Shown in pieces: positions 43,001 to 50,573 of a stretch of 64,000 nt of DNA. The notes beneath the pieces were generated by a model, which made no database searches, was not told the DNA's origin, and worked only from the letters and a program-made list of their open reading frames with translations. Within the stretch, counting starts at the first letter, position 1. Each line of letters opens with the position of its first letter. Both the position numbers and the translations under genes were made by a program. Origin of the DNA: Halosolutus halophilus (GTDB lineage: Archaea > Halobacteriota > Halobacteria > Halobacteriales > Natrialbaceae); the NCBI RefSeq assembly GCF_022869805.1, contig NZ_CP094974.1, positions 4,650,001 to 4,714,000 of the forward strand. Reading direction: 5' to 3'.

Positions 43001-43676
43001 CGAACGGGAACGCGGGAAACCGCTCTCGCCCGACGACGTCAAACTCGACTGCAGCGCGTACCGCATCGTCTTCCGGAACATCACGAACTCGACGAACGAG
43101 CGGACGATGATCTGTGCGGTGGTTCCGAAGGGGGTCGTCTGCCACCACGCACTCAATACGATTCGTCCCTACACGTTCGATATCGATCGATCGGACCTCT
43201 CGGACGACCCGCTCCACTCGGTCTACGAACGGGTGTTCACCGATCGCGAACTGTTCGCGGCGCTCGGTCTCCTGAACAGTCTGCCGTTCGACTACCTGAT
43301 GCGGACGAAGATCGAGGAGAACCTCGTTATGTACAAGTTGACCGAATCCCAGGTGCCGCGACTGACCGCGGGCGACGACTGGTTCGAGTACATCTCGACC
43401 CGCGCGGCGCGTCTCAACTGCTACGGGGCGGCCTTCGCGGAGATGCGCGATCGGCTCGGCGGTATCGACCCGGTGACGGACGCGGAGACCCGAACCGAAC
43501 TGCAGGCCGAGATCGACGCGGCGGCCTGCCACGCCTACGGACTCACTCGGCGTGACGCGGCCTTCGTCCGCGACTCCTTCCACCGGGTTTCGTCACCCCG
43601 GATCATGACGGACGCGTACTTCGAACTGGTGGGGACGAAATACGATCGACTCGAGTCGGCGGACCCCGTTCCCTAA
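40053..43676 (+). CDS. Eco57I-type N6-adenine DNA methyltransferase, possibly type IIG
   Basis: 1207 residues from GTG 40053 (an ATG at 39966 would add 29 unnatural residues). The start TQQRITAADVRGWTSLRDIA is helical. LLFLSFLQAKGLLDGD and IYEQTVTQKDLGAYYTPTEI are family hallmarks. SAM motif I is VLDPAVGSGAFLLAA (about 413), motif IV is VIGNPPWDVV (about 645). The C-terminal third (PVYGGSNVYQYSY, NSLPFDYLMRTKIEENL) is a target-recognition domain. It methylates adenine in a specific site. An N-terminal nuclease, needed for type IIG action, is not clear, and no separate restriction gene lies nearby. It follows the tRNA-Val 3'-end series, so probably arrived as an island. Confidence 0.9.
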   Translation: MTQQRITAADVRGWTSLRDIADALAKRGLEFRSTPGERTRLGCHVADEFFGLVEAGPGESPSECGPERRGRRTHLVATHDFESFTFVTRDRRRADQQHGRITYRTLTFTKEQFGRECAETDAILERLNAIEDDSSTGTGVAEALFDTRAVVEAFARQFEALRTDLVQAVAGIPDDRGDAKRRYVQVVLDRLLFLSFLQAKGLLDGDERYLHERPATVVDEGDDRYEAFYRPLCFDYLATDDQDPAFGTLPHLDGGLFAESPVEREFDDAKLGETPAETNALFDDVLAFLSDWEWDVDERLAVAGPKTLSPAILGHIYEQTVTQKDLGAYYTPTEITGFMARRTIHPSLVDRLNETVEADYESIDDVFGFTGDGASDADPIADSGATTPPVPIETVTPAHVETLYHDVLMDTRVLDPAVGSGAFLLAAQEVLLDVSVQCLEFFRRLDREGRGRDLDARTRDELAAIESGAGSVSLYAKRAIVRNALYGVDVDDGAVEICKRRLWLSMVADIEGDPGDVEPLPDVDASIRQGNSLVGVTDLVDDRDGGAPLTIDGGEAGESARDTVAAPVEDEAIDRAETTEGDESARREAAARRLFSSREEFDDRVLADFHDAGIEDFTRDDLADHSPFHWPLEFPAVYAEGGFDVVIGNPPWDVVAPNREEYFTTFDELFRTRPPSEKDAVQERLLADPSIAAGWEAYQEKMATRAAYFNGSSQYVLQNPDVGGSAVGNENDLSMLFLERVFEVANDESYVAQILPGTVFVGAAGADLRTHLLDATTLQQVVLYENRGIFPDVDTRYKFGIAVCKNSGRTERFETIYRSGDLDVLGRIDESAVTVPREVLTEYSPSTGLFPLLESAAQVAVLRTLVDHPPLGDDSQGWTVTPYRELDRNQDRDRYVESEAEGEYPVYGGSNVYQYSYSPDVVEDLDAPTLWSVGEDRDPERSAKRRIREKAFRSRDPEMGLKKAIYEAFDGTGSQKAFVNDLLERERGKPLSPDDVKLDCSAYRIVFRNITNSTNERTMICAVVPKGVVCHHALNTIRPYTFDIDRSDLSDDPLHSVYERVFTDRELFAALGLLNSLPFDYLMRTKIEENLVMYKLTESQVPRLTAGDDWFEYISTRAARLNCYGAAFAEMRDRLGGIDPVTDAETRTELQAEIDAAACHAYGLTRRDAAFVRDSFHRVSSPRIMTDAYFELVGTKYDRLESADPVP

Positions 43677-43780
43677 TCGTCCGTGGATCGTCTATCGTCG
43701 CATCGTCGACGATCGTTCGTGCGTGGGGATCGATCGTAGCCAGCGATTGCAAGGAGTAGCAGTATAATAGGCGCGGTCAG

Positions 43781-44227
43781 TCAGTGCTTGAGTCGCGCGA
43801 CGTTCTCGCGAATCTGACCGAGTAGTCCTTCCTCGGACTCGGCTTCGAGGGCGGTGTGCAGCGTCGAATTCTCCGGTTCGTCCTTGACCACGACGCGGAG
43901 GTACGGTTCGAGTTGTTCGAAGTTGTCCGCGAGCACGACGGTGTGGTTCTCCTCGTCGTGATCGACGACGCCGGAGTCGGCGAGTTTCGGGACGTGACAC
44001 TGGACGGACGAGACGTAAACGCTCTTGTACTCGTTTTTCGCGACCTCGTCAGGCGGGACGTCGTGTTCCCAGCCCGCGACCTGTTCGGCGATCGTCGACA
44101 GCTCGATCGGGCCGTCTTGCCCCCTGAGGGCGTAGAGGAGATACCGCCGGCGTCGATTCGCCAGGAGTTCGAGGATGGTGTCGGCCGAGAGTTCGGTCTC
44201 TCCCTCGTCCGAGGCAAGTGCTTCCAT
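43781..44227 (-). CDS. DUF7344-type winged-helix protein
   Basis: 148 residues. LSADTILELLANRRRRYLLY is the classic opening of haloarchaeal DUF7344 winged-helix regulators, followed by IELSTIAEQVAG, EYKSVYVSSVQCHVPKLADSG (recognition helix) and GVVDHDEENHTVVLAD (wing). The last 40 residues are a helical extension. Predicted DNA-binding transcription factor, targets unknown. It is convergent with the methyltransferase gene, which ends 105 bases away. Confidence 0.8.
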   Translation of the reverse strand: MEALASDEGETELSADTILELLANRRRRYLLYALRGQDGPIELSTIAEQVAGWEHDVPPDEVAKNEYKSVYVSSVQCHVPKLADSGVVDHDEENHTVVLADNFEQLEPYLRVVVKDEPENSTLHTALEAESEEGLLGQIRENVARLKH

Positions 44228-44420
44228 AACATGATGTTACTCCCCAGCGCGGAAAAGCGTGTCTTGAATATCCGATATTCCAACTAACGACGGTCAGGCA
44301 ATCCCAAACACGACGGTAGTCACCCCGTTACTAATTCGTGTTTGTCTTACTGGTCCGATCCGGTGGGAAATGTGTCGTTCTTCCTGGCCGTCGACTGGCG
44401 ATTCCGATTCGAAATCCTTT

Positions 44421-44427
44421 TTTATAC
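44421..44427 (+). promoter_or_regulatory. TATA box of tRNA-Phe
   Basis: TTTATAC about 25 bases ahead of the tRNA 5' end, preceded by CCTTT (purine/pyrimidine-rich BRE-like area). Confidence 0.6.
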
Positions 44428-44448
44428 CATGGACGGAGGTGTAGATGA

Positions 44449-44522
44449 GCCGCCTTAGCTCAGACTGGGAGAGCACTCGACTGAAGATCGAGCTGTCCCC
44501 GGTTCAAATCCGGGAGGCGGCA
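44449..44522 (+). tRNA. tRNA-Phe (anticodon GAA)
   Basis: 74 nt, acceptor GCCGCCT/AGGCGGC and discriminator A. Anticodon arm CTCGA-CTGAAGA-TCGAG gives GAA. T-arm CCCGGTTCAAATCCGGG. No intron, no encoded CCA, and no copied 3' end seen nearby. Confidence 0.95.
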
Positions 44523-45067
44523 TTAGTCTCAGAGTTCAAATGCCTGGGGCACTTCGCGGGCGGAATATCGGTGTTTTTCGTCGCCGTTCATCGACCTCGA
44601 AATGGAATTTTCTCGATCATCGCACAGACTGACTTCCAATCGGTGCGTGGGGACTTACTCAGAGTTGACCTTGGTGAAACCCTCAACAGGTGATCGGTTT
44701 CAGGAGTCGTGCTGAATACAGGGCGCGACTGTCGCACGAGATCCGGGTCGATTTGCGACGGTGGTGATCGCTCAGTACAGGCAAACGATGGAACGCTGCG
44801 GATCGGGATCTACTCACCCTCTATCGAGAACGGCGTGCTGAAGCCAGAGCGAAAATCCAGCACGGCGACGAGTGCAGGCGGAAACAACGTGGACTGGTAG
44901 CTACAGATGAACCAGCAACGTGACGGATTCTACTCCCTCCGATAACTACCAAGAACGACGTTTTGAGGGGCTACTCGGTTATTCTTCCGAGTGGAAGGCG
45001 CGCTTCGACTCGCTTTTTTCGGGAGTACTATCGTGACCTCCATGCCCAACAATTGCGTAGGGCTGAT
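44523..45067. other. Gene-free region with insertion-sequence relic
   Basis: No protein gene. It contains an insertion-sequence-like end at 44671-44725 and, at 44768-44790, a GATCGCTCAGTACAGGC string that recurs at about 46726-46741 (GACTGCTCAGTACAGGT), so both may derive from one element. Confidence 0.5.
44671..44725. repeat. Solo insertion-sequence end
   Basis: GGTGAAACCCTCAACAGGTG, later GTCGTGCTGAATACAGGG. Same family as the 16618 and 46594 copies. Confidence 0.5.
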
Positions 45068-45538
45068 CTATCGGGTAACCAAGACGACCCCAATAACTGC
45101 GAACGCTATCCCGGCAAGTCTCGTTATCGTAACTTCGTCTCCGAGGACGACCATACCGATGAGGGCCGCGATGACGAAGTACATCGCACCGAGAGTAGAG
45201 ACGATCGTTGTTGACCCTCCGGAGAGGCCGACGTACATCGAAATAAGGCCTATTCCGGTGAACAATCCGGCCGTGCCAGCGAGCAGTCCTCCTCTCGCAG
45301 TAATGGCGAGCGATGCGTCTGAAACGAGGATGAATCCGAGTGCAAGGGGTCCCGCAACAAGATAGGAGATCGCGGCGGCCGTCCTCGGGTCGATGGACTC
45401 CGACGCAGCGTTGCCCAAGACCACCCAGATTCCCCACGTTACCATTGTAATCGAACCAAAGAAAACAGCCGAATCTATCTCGGGGAAACCCATCAGTGTG
45501 CGATCTACATCGCCACCGAAAAACACCTCTCCCTTCAT
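45068..45538 (-). CDS. EamA/DMT-type membrane transporter, single domain
   Basis: 156 residues, about five membrane helices: SAVFFGSITMVTWGIWVVLG, TAAAISYLVAGPLALGFILV, GLLAGTAGLFTGIGLISMYV, TLGAMYFVIAALIGMVVLGD and RLAGIAFAVIGVVLVT. This is one EamA half (usual members have two), suggesting a homodimer exporter of metabolites. The motif FVIAALIGMVVLGDEVTITR is the family's end piece. The start may be ATG 45493, removing a polar leader. Codon use is A+T-richer than neighbours, in keeping with the accessory region. Confidence 0.78.
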   Translation of the reverse strand: MKGEVFFGGDVDRTLMGFPEIDSAVFFGSITMVTWGIWVVLGNAASESIDPRTAAAISYLVAGPLALGFILVSDASLAITARGGLLAGTAGLFTGIGLISMYVGLSGGSTTIVSTLGAMYFVIAALIGMVVLGDEVTITRLAGIAFAVIGVVLVTR

Positions 45539-45902
45539 TATCTGTGATCCTTAAACAGCCTCTGTTCAAGAATAGAGCGCGCTGGTGCGCTGTATATGCA
45601 GCACGGCTCAACAAACGTCATCGATAACTGTTAGAGATCCCGCTGTTCGGTTCGCATGCTTGTTCTACCGGTAGATTCAGAAGACCAGGTCAGAAACAAA
45701 CGACTCCTCTCTGATGAATAGATACTCCGGGCCTTGTTTAGACGCGGAGCAACAGCTCATTCCTCTCGTTAATGGGCCACGGATCGACCGCTCAGTTAAA
45801 CTACGGGTTGACTGCGTCGCACTTCTCGAGTTATTTTGTGCGCAGATGTCCCACCGGGTGTTTTCAACAGATATTCTATCTCGGCGAGATTCCCTCGAAA
45901 CG
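45539..45902. other. Spacer containing left inverted repeat
   Basis: No gene; it carries the left arm of the inverted repeat pair at 45716-45745 and the likely promoter of the exported protein gene (about 45830-45880, A+T-richer). Confidence 0.4.
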
Positions 45903-46623
45903 ATGCAGCGTCGCACGCTTCTCGGGCTGGCCGCCAGCGCAGGGATCGTTGGCGTCCTCGGGGCCACGGTTGGGATCGACGACGAGCCCTCCGCTCCACC
46001 AGCCACGTACGCCGACGAGCCCGTACCCCGGGCGTGGGAATGGAACCGCCCCGTTGTGGCCACCGACACGACGACGGCAGGAAGCGATATGTACGGGACC
46101 GTCCGACAGCACGCGTCAGTCCTCGATCTCGAACCGACTGGTCGGTACGCCCTCGTCACCAGGTATCGACTCATCCCGGGATCAAACTACCACGCGGGGA
46201 GCGGGTGGAAAACGATCTCGCTGACCGTCGAACACGCCTGGCGCTCGGGTTCGCTCGTCTCCCACCCCGGAGATGTCGTTCCCGCCGACGACGGCGACGC
46301 CGACTCGAACCTCTATCTAGGTACCAACCGGTCGACGGGACGGTACCGGTGGCACCTGACTTTTGACGCCGCGACGGGGAACTCCCGCACCTTTTGCTTC
46401 GCCACTGTCGTGGACCGTGACGAGGCACCCGAGGCAGGCGATGCTCTCGTTGACGCAACGTTCGGAGCGGGCTTCACGAAGGGATTTCTCAGGACCTCAG
46501 AACGCGATATCGCGACGGCTCGACTCGTGATGCGAGGAACGAGCGAGTAGTCGAACCGAGGATATCCACACAGGAACTAAGTCGTTCTCTCTGGCGTCTA
46601 AACAAGACCGATACTCTGTATTC
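45716..46623. mobile_element. Candidate mini-element bounded by inverted repeats
   Basis: CTTGTTTAGACGC (45733-45745) is matched in reverse by GCGTCTAAACAAG (46594-46606); outside this core, GAATA-GATACTCCGGG and the reverse of ATACTCTGTATTC are alignable, extending the arms to about 30 imperfect bases. The only gene inside is an exported protein. No transposase, so it would have to move in trans or be a decayed element with a passenger gene. Confidence 0.5.
45903..46550 (+). CDS. Tat-exported hypothetical protein
   Basis: 215 residues from ATG 45903 (an upstream ATG at 45846 would bury the signal). Twin-arginine signal QRRTLLGLAASAGIVGVLGA, then a beta-rich domain: ALVTRYRLIPGSNYHAGSGW, TVEHAWRSGSLVSHPGDV, STGRYRWHLTFDAATGNSRT and EAGDALVDATFGAGFTKGF. 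No lipobox and no membrane helix, so probably secreted. No family recognised. It is the only gene between the inverted repeats at 45733 and 46606 and may be a passenger gene. Confidence 0.65.
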   Translation: MQRRTLLGLAASAGIVGVLGATVGIDDEPSAPPATYADEPVPRAWEWNRPVVATDTTTAGSDMYGTVRQHASVLDLEPTGRYALVTRYRLIPGSNYHAGSGWKTISLTVEHAWRSGSLVSHPGDVVPADDGDADSNLYLGTNRSTGRYRWHLTFDAATGNSRTFCFATVVDRDEAPEAGDALVDATFGAGFTKGFLRTSERDIATARLVMRGTSE

Positions 46624-46650
46624 AGCACGCTATTTGTGACAGTGTTCGGG
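46594..46650. repeat. Right inverted repeat / solo insertion-sequence end
   Basis: GCGTCTAAACAAG, then ATACTCTGTATTCAGCACGC and TATTTGTGACAG. Reverse orientation of the 16618 family. Confidence 0.6.
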
Positions 46651-46800
46651 TAGATCGCTGAGCCGTTGCTGAATAGAACGCGCGAATGCAGTACCAACCA
46701 GATGTTGATCGACGAGTAGAGTGACTGCTCAGTACAGGTCCATAGGATACCGAACGCTCTCGTATCAGCCCCACAGAAACAATAGCTGCAGGCCTAGCAC

Positions 46801-47055
46801 CTATTTAGAATCGACAATATATGTTCCGAAAAGATATACGCCGATAACGCCAACGTAGACAGGGATTCCGTACAAGAAAATAAGAATAAGCACTAACACC
46901 GGTTCAGAGAGGCTGGATACACCCTCGGAGGGACTGGAAAGAGCTTGGATTCCATCCAGAATCAGTGCGAGTTCGTATGCTATCACAGATAATAGAAACG
47001 CAATTGCGAGAAGACTCCATTCAGGTTCTTTCATATTCTGTATTAATAATTTCAA
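46801..47055 (-). CDS. Two-helix membrane protein, A+T-rich gene
   Basis: 84 residues (77 from the in-frame ATG 47034). Helices at LLAIAFLLSVIAYELALIL and VLVLILIFLYGIPVYVGVIG flank a Ser-rich loop. Base composition is clearly A+T-richer than average, suggesting transfer from a less G+C-rich source. No family recognised; small two-span proteins of this kind are common in haloarchaeal plasmids and proviruses. Confidence 0.6.
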   Translation of the reverse strand: MKLLIQNMKEPEWSLLAIAFLLSVIAYELALILDGIQALSSPSEGVSSLSEPVLVLILIFLYGIPVYVGVIGVYLFGTYIVDSK

Positions 47056-47202
47056 ATACTAATGTATTTTCTATCTGTACGAATTCGACTCGCAGTCCGC
47101 GTGACCGGCTCAGTCACCAGATCAACGTAGAAACCCACACCGACCGTCTGCTGCACACACCCTCTGTAGTCAGCAGGCCGTTTGTATCAGCCGCTGTGGA
47201 TT

Positions 47203-47352
47203 TCACTGCGCCTCAAGGTTCTCGTTCCATATCTTCGAAGACGCCCAGCCACCGCTCGGCATATCGTCGGTGTCGTACACGCCCCTGTGGGCCATCTCTA
47301 AGAGACGCGCAACTTCGTCCTTAGTGAGCGTGGCAAATTCAATGGCCTCCAC
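47203..47352 (-). pseudogene. C-terminal fragment of an unknown protein
   Basis: From a GTG at 47352 the minus frame encodes VEAIEFATLTKDEVARLLEM, then HRGVYDTDDMPSGGWASSKI and ends NENLEAQ. The open frame continues upstream to about 47436 (LSTEWARQKA) but lacks an ATG. The composition is protein-like and the A+T content moderate. Probably the tail of a longer, lost gene. Family not recognised. Confidence 0.4.
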
Positions 47353-47688
47353 TGCCTTTTGACGCGCCCATTCGGTGCTCAGCGTGCCGCGTGGATCGCG
47401 GCGTAGAAATGGAACCCGATCGGATTCGGAGAAGACGAGCTACAGCCCGCACAGCGAAGTCGTTCGAACGGTGCTGCGCGCCGTTCGTGATGACGAGACG
47501 GCAAAGCCGTCTCGAACCACGTGCAGGTCCTCCCGACGCGGTTCGAATCCGGGGTGCAGCACTTCGTCGTGATCGAGGCTGGGTGTGCGATCGCCTCGGG
47601 CGGGGTCTCGTCGAAGCAATCGCACACCCGGGATCGAGAAGGCCGGCCGGTACGGTAGATTATTGTACACCCCGAATAATCAGGAACT
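47353..47688. other. Hairpin-rich spacer
   Basis: No gene. Dyads: GAGACGGCAAAGCCGTCTC at about 47498-47516, and an 11-bp stem at 47581-47629. GCGGTTCGAATCC at about 47539 mimics a tRNA T-arm but no cloverleaf forms. Confidence 0.5.
47581..47629. repeat. Inverted repeat, 11-bp stem
   Basis: GGGTGTGCGAT (47581-47591) pairs with ATCGCACACCC (47619-47629). It may be an insertion-sequence end or terminator. Confidence 0.6.
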
Positions 47689-47808
47689 ATGAACGTGATC
47701 GAGATACTAGCGGAAGTAATCGAGGGGTACGTTTCTGGCGGCGCCGAGGAGGCGATATCGGAGGGTGTCGAGGAGACGGCAGAAGAAGCGACCGGCAAAG
47801 ACCTCTAG
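47689..47808 (+). CDS. 39-residue acidic peptide
   Basis: ATG 47689, TAG 47806. NVIEILAEVIEGYVSGGAEE then an acidic amphipathic tail (EGVEETAEEATGKDL). A TATA-like GATTATTG lies about 30 bases upstream. The alternation of hydrophobic and acidic residues suggests a helical, possibly membrane-surface peptide. No family recognised. Confidence 0.5.
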   Translation: MNVIEILAEVIEGYVSGGAEEAISEGVEETAEEATGKDL

Positions 47809-48289
47809 TGGGTCGCCGACTGCCCGCTGTGGTCATGTCCCCTGCCGATGTGTCCGTTCGCTGTTAGCGGTTGCGACGAGGTACTGGGTCTCCGATCGGG
47901 CGTCCGAAGCGACCACAGACGGTAACATGGGCGTCCGGCGTCCGAAGCGACTGGAGAACAGTCCCGGATTTGAACTAGAGACCGCGAAGCACAGGCACAG
48001 TGAGCGACGGGGTTCGGGGCGTAGCGAGCGACCGCGTCCGCGTTCACGTGAGTCCACTACGAGAGGCGACGTGCATTTGCGGCGAACGACCCGTGACCCG
48101 TACAGTCCGCACCCGATCGACTTCGGCCCCGGTACGGAACCCAACTCCATGGATAATTCTCGCGGGGGTCGACATCGACCACGGGTCGCGATCGAGTACT
48201 CCGCGACGGAAAGCGCCGACACGTCGATCTGCGTACAGTAATCGGTTTCAGCAAGCGTTCTTGTTGCCCCCCTCTGTATTTCGCCTGTG
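47809..48289. other. 480-base region with no gene
   Basis: Only short frames of unnatural composition. GGCGTCCGAAGCGAC occurs twice about 30 bases apart (about 47900 and 47938), a short direct repeat. Confidence 0.5.
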
Positions 48290-49216
48290 ATGGCGGACGA
48301 GCGACCGCGTATCGGGATCGTGACCGGAGAGAAGGCCCCTGAATTGACCGACGATGGCCGCGCCATCGTGTCGGGACTCCGTGAACGGGGGTACCTAACC
48401 GCGCCGACGATCTGGAGCGACTCGACGGTGGACTGGTCGCAGTTCGACGCCCTGGTCGTCCGATCGTGCTGGCAGTATTACGACGACCCGGACGCGTTCC
48501 GCGCGTGGCTCGCGACCGTCGAGCAGAACGGTATCGTCGTGGTCAATCCCCCCGACGTGATCCGATGGAACGTGCACAAGTTCTACCTCCGGGACCTCGA
48601 GACTGCGGGCGTCTCAGTCGTCCCGACTGCGTACGTCGAGCGGGAATCCGACGTCGACCTCGGGACGATACTGGACCGGAACGGCTGGACGGACGCCGTG
48701 GTCAAACCGGCGATCGGGACGAGTTCCAGCGGCGTCTGGCGGGCGTCGACGCCGATCGGTCCGGGCGACGAGGATCGATTCGAGACCCAGCGCGCCGAAC
48801 GCGACCTCCTGGTCCAGCAGTTCGTTCCGGAGGTGACCGACGGTGAACTCTCGATGATCTTCTTCGAGGGCGCGTTCAGCCACGCCAATCGAAGCGTTCC
48901 GGCCGCCGACGATTTCAGGGCGCACCCGAATTTCGGCGTCGCTACCGACGCGTTCGATCCGACGGCCAGTCTCGTCGACCAGGCCAGAACGGTGCTTGAC
49001 GCCGCCGCTGACGTCCTCTCGATCGACCCGGCGACGCTAGGCTACGCACGCGTCGACGGGATCGAGCGAGCGGGGACGTTCGTGCTGATGGAACTCGAAC
49101 TGATCGAACCGTACCTGGGTCTCTCGAGGGCTGATGGGGGTGTCGATCGGGCCGTCGATGCGATCGATGCGACGCTTCGTCGGCGCTCGGATTCGATCGC
49201 CCGGGAACTACCGTGA
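48290..49216 (+). CDS. ATP-grasp ligase (RimK/glutathione synthase-like)
   Basis: 308 residues from ATG 48290. N-terminal Rossmann-like domain IGIVTGEKAPELTDDGRAIV and FDALVVRSCWQYYDDPDAF; ATP-grasp core with WNVHKFYLRDLETAGV, DAVVKPAIGTSSSGVW (ATP lysine and Gly-rich loop), LLVQQFVPEV, GELSMIFFEGAFSHANR and the metal-binding end LMELELIEPYLGLS. It would join a carboxylate and an amine or thiol using ATP; substrate unknown. It is followed, 61 bases later, by an aldo/keto reductase gene on the same strand. Confidence 0.85.
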   Translation: MADERPRIGIVTGEKAPELTDDGRAIVSGLRERGYLTAPTIWSDSTVDWSQFDALVVRSCWQYYDDPDAFRAWLATVEQNGIVVVNPPDVIRWNVHKFYLRDLETAGVSVVPTAYVERESDVDLGTILDRNGWTDAVVKPAIGTSSSGVWRASTPIGPGDEDRFETQRAERDLLVQQFVPEVTDGELSMIFFEGAFSHANRSVPAADDFRAHPNFGVATDAFDPTASLVDQARTVLDAAADVLSIDPATLGYARVDGIERAGTFVLMELELIEPYLGLSRADGGVDRAVDAIDATLRRRSDSIARELP

Positions 49217-49277
49217 ACGGCGACCGCGCGCGGGCGCGTCGCGCCGTCGTTCGACCGCTCCCCCCTTCGACCCAACT

Positions 49278-50081
49278 ATGTCACTCACGCCACTCCCCGA
49301 AATCGGTATCGGAACGTACGACGTCTCGCCCGAGGCCTGTACGACGGCAGTCACCTCGGCGCTGAACCTCGGGTACCGCCACGTCGACACCGCAGAAATG
49401 TACGAGAACGAAGCCGCAGTCGGCCGGGCGATCGATCGGGCCGCGGTCGATCGCGACGAGGTGTTCGTCGCGACGAAAATTCACTCGCGAAACCTGGCGT
49501 TCGACGACGTGATCGCCCACGCTCGCGCGAGTCGCGACCGTCTCGGCGTCGACGCGATCGATCTGCTGTACGTCCACTGGCCGATCCGGGCGTACGACCC
49601 CGAAGAGACGCTCGCGGCGTTCGACGAACTGTACGATCGGGGCGAAATTCGACGCGTCGGCGTGTCCAATTTCACCCCGTCGTTGCTCGAGGAGGCGATC
49701 GAACTGCTGGACGCACCGCTTTTCGCACACCAGGTCGAGTGTCACCCGCTGTTACAGCAGGCGGAACTCCGCCGGCACGCCCGGGAGCACGATCACTACC
49801 TCGTCGCGTACTCCCCGCTCGCGAAAGGGACCGTCACCGACGTGCCCGAACTCGTCGAGATCGCGAGGGAGTACAGGGCCACGCCCGCCCAGGTCGCGCT
49901 CGCCTGGCTCCAGTCGACGGAAAACGTCGTCCCGATTCCGAAGTCGACCTCGACGGACCACATCCGGGAGAACTTCGAGGCGAGACGGCTGCGGCTGGAC
50001 GACTCGGCGATCGAACGAATCGACGGGATCGATCGGACCACCCGGCTGGTCGACTTTCCGTCGGCTCCGTGGAACGCGTGA
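49278..50081 (+). CDS. Aldo/keto reductase
   Basis: 267 residues. Complete AKR signature: IGIGTYDVSPEA, GYRHVDTAEMYENEAAVGRA (catalytic Asp and Tyr), FVATKIHSRN (Lys), LLYVHWPIRAY (His), IRRVGVSNFTPSLLEEAIEL, HQVECHPLLQQ and VPIPKSTSTDHIREN (NADPH site). Reduces sugar- or methylglyoxal-like carbonyls; exact substrate unknown. May be transcribed with the preceding ATP-grasp gene. Confidence 0.92.
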   Translation: MSLTPLPEIGIGTYDVSPEACTTAVTSALNLGYRHVDTAEMYENEAAVGRAIDRAAVDRDEVFVATKIHSRNLAFDDVIAHARASRDRLGVDAIDLLYVHWPIRAYDPEETLAAFDELYDRGEIRRVGVSNFTPSLLEEAIELLDAPLFAHQVECHPLLQQAELRRHAREHDHYLVAYSPLAKGTVTDVPELVEIAREYRATPAQVALAWLQSTENVVPIPKSTSTDHIRENFEARRLRLDDSAIERIDGIDRTTRLVDFPSAPWNA

Positions 50082-50161
50082 CGGCCCGCCGATCGGCGAC
50101 CTGACCGACGAATCGGGCGAGAAGCGGCGAGCGAGTAATTCCCCCTGGGCGGACACGCGGG

Positions 50162-50473
50162 TTACAGGGGCTCTGCGCAGTGCCCACAGTACCGAAACGC
50201 CGGGTCGTTCTCCGCACCACAGTGACGACACGTCAGGCGCGTCCTCCCCGCGGCGTCCTCGTTGAGCAAAGCGGCGGGCCCTCGGTCGTACTCCTCGTCT
50301 TCGGTGTAGCGTTCCATCTCTCCGGCCTGCCGCTTGCGTTGCCGCTCGAGGCCGTCCCGGAAGATCCGCGTGAGAACTCGGATACCGACCCCTAACGCGA
50401 AGAGCAGGAGGACGATGACGATCGCGGCGTAGAGCTGTCCGGGAGCGACCACACGACACCTATGATCGCCCAT
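50162..50473 (-). CDS. Membrane-anchored zinc-ribbon protein (DUF7577-like)
   Basis: 103 residues. A membrane helix (LYAAIVIVLLLFALGVGI) at about 14-31, a basic cytoplasmic linker, and a C-terminal zinc ribbon CRHCGAENDPAFRYCGHC, the pattern I recall as DUF7577. A possible alternative start is the in-frame GTG at about 50449 or 50452 just before APGQLY. Likely senses or tethers something at the membrane; function unknown. Confidence 0.7.
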   Translation of the reverse strand: MGDHRCRVVAPGQLYAAIVIVLLLFALGVGIRVLTRIFRDGLERQRKRQAGEMERYTEDEEYDRGPAALLNEDAAGRTRLTCRHCGAENDPAFRYCGHCAEPL

Positions 50474-50573
50474 CGGTTATATACTGTGTGTGATTACCAA
50501 CCAGTATCTCGAGACGACTCGTTTGCGAGCAGTCGGAATCGTTATAGTACGGCCCTTTGATGGGGATTGCAAG

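Noticed and set aside
40053-44227. Complete restriction-modification or BREX/DISARM operon
   Set aside because: Only the methyltransferase is present; the next gene is a DUF7344-type regulator on the opposite strand, with no helicase, nuclease or phosphatase genes.
47391-47640. Possible tRNA around the GTTCGAATCC motif
   Set aside because: A seven-base acceptor-like pairing can be drawn, but the T-stem mismatches and no anticodon arm forms.
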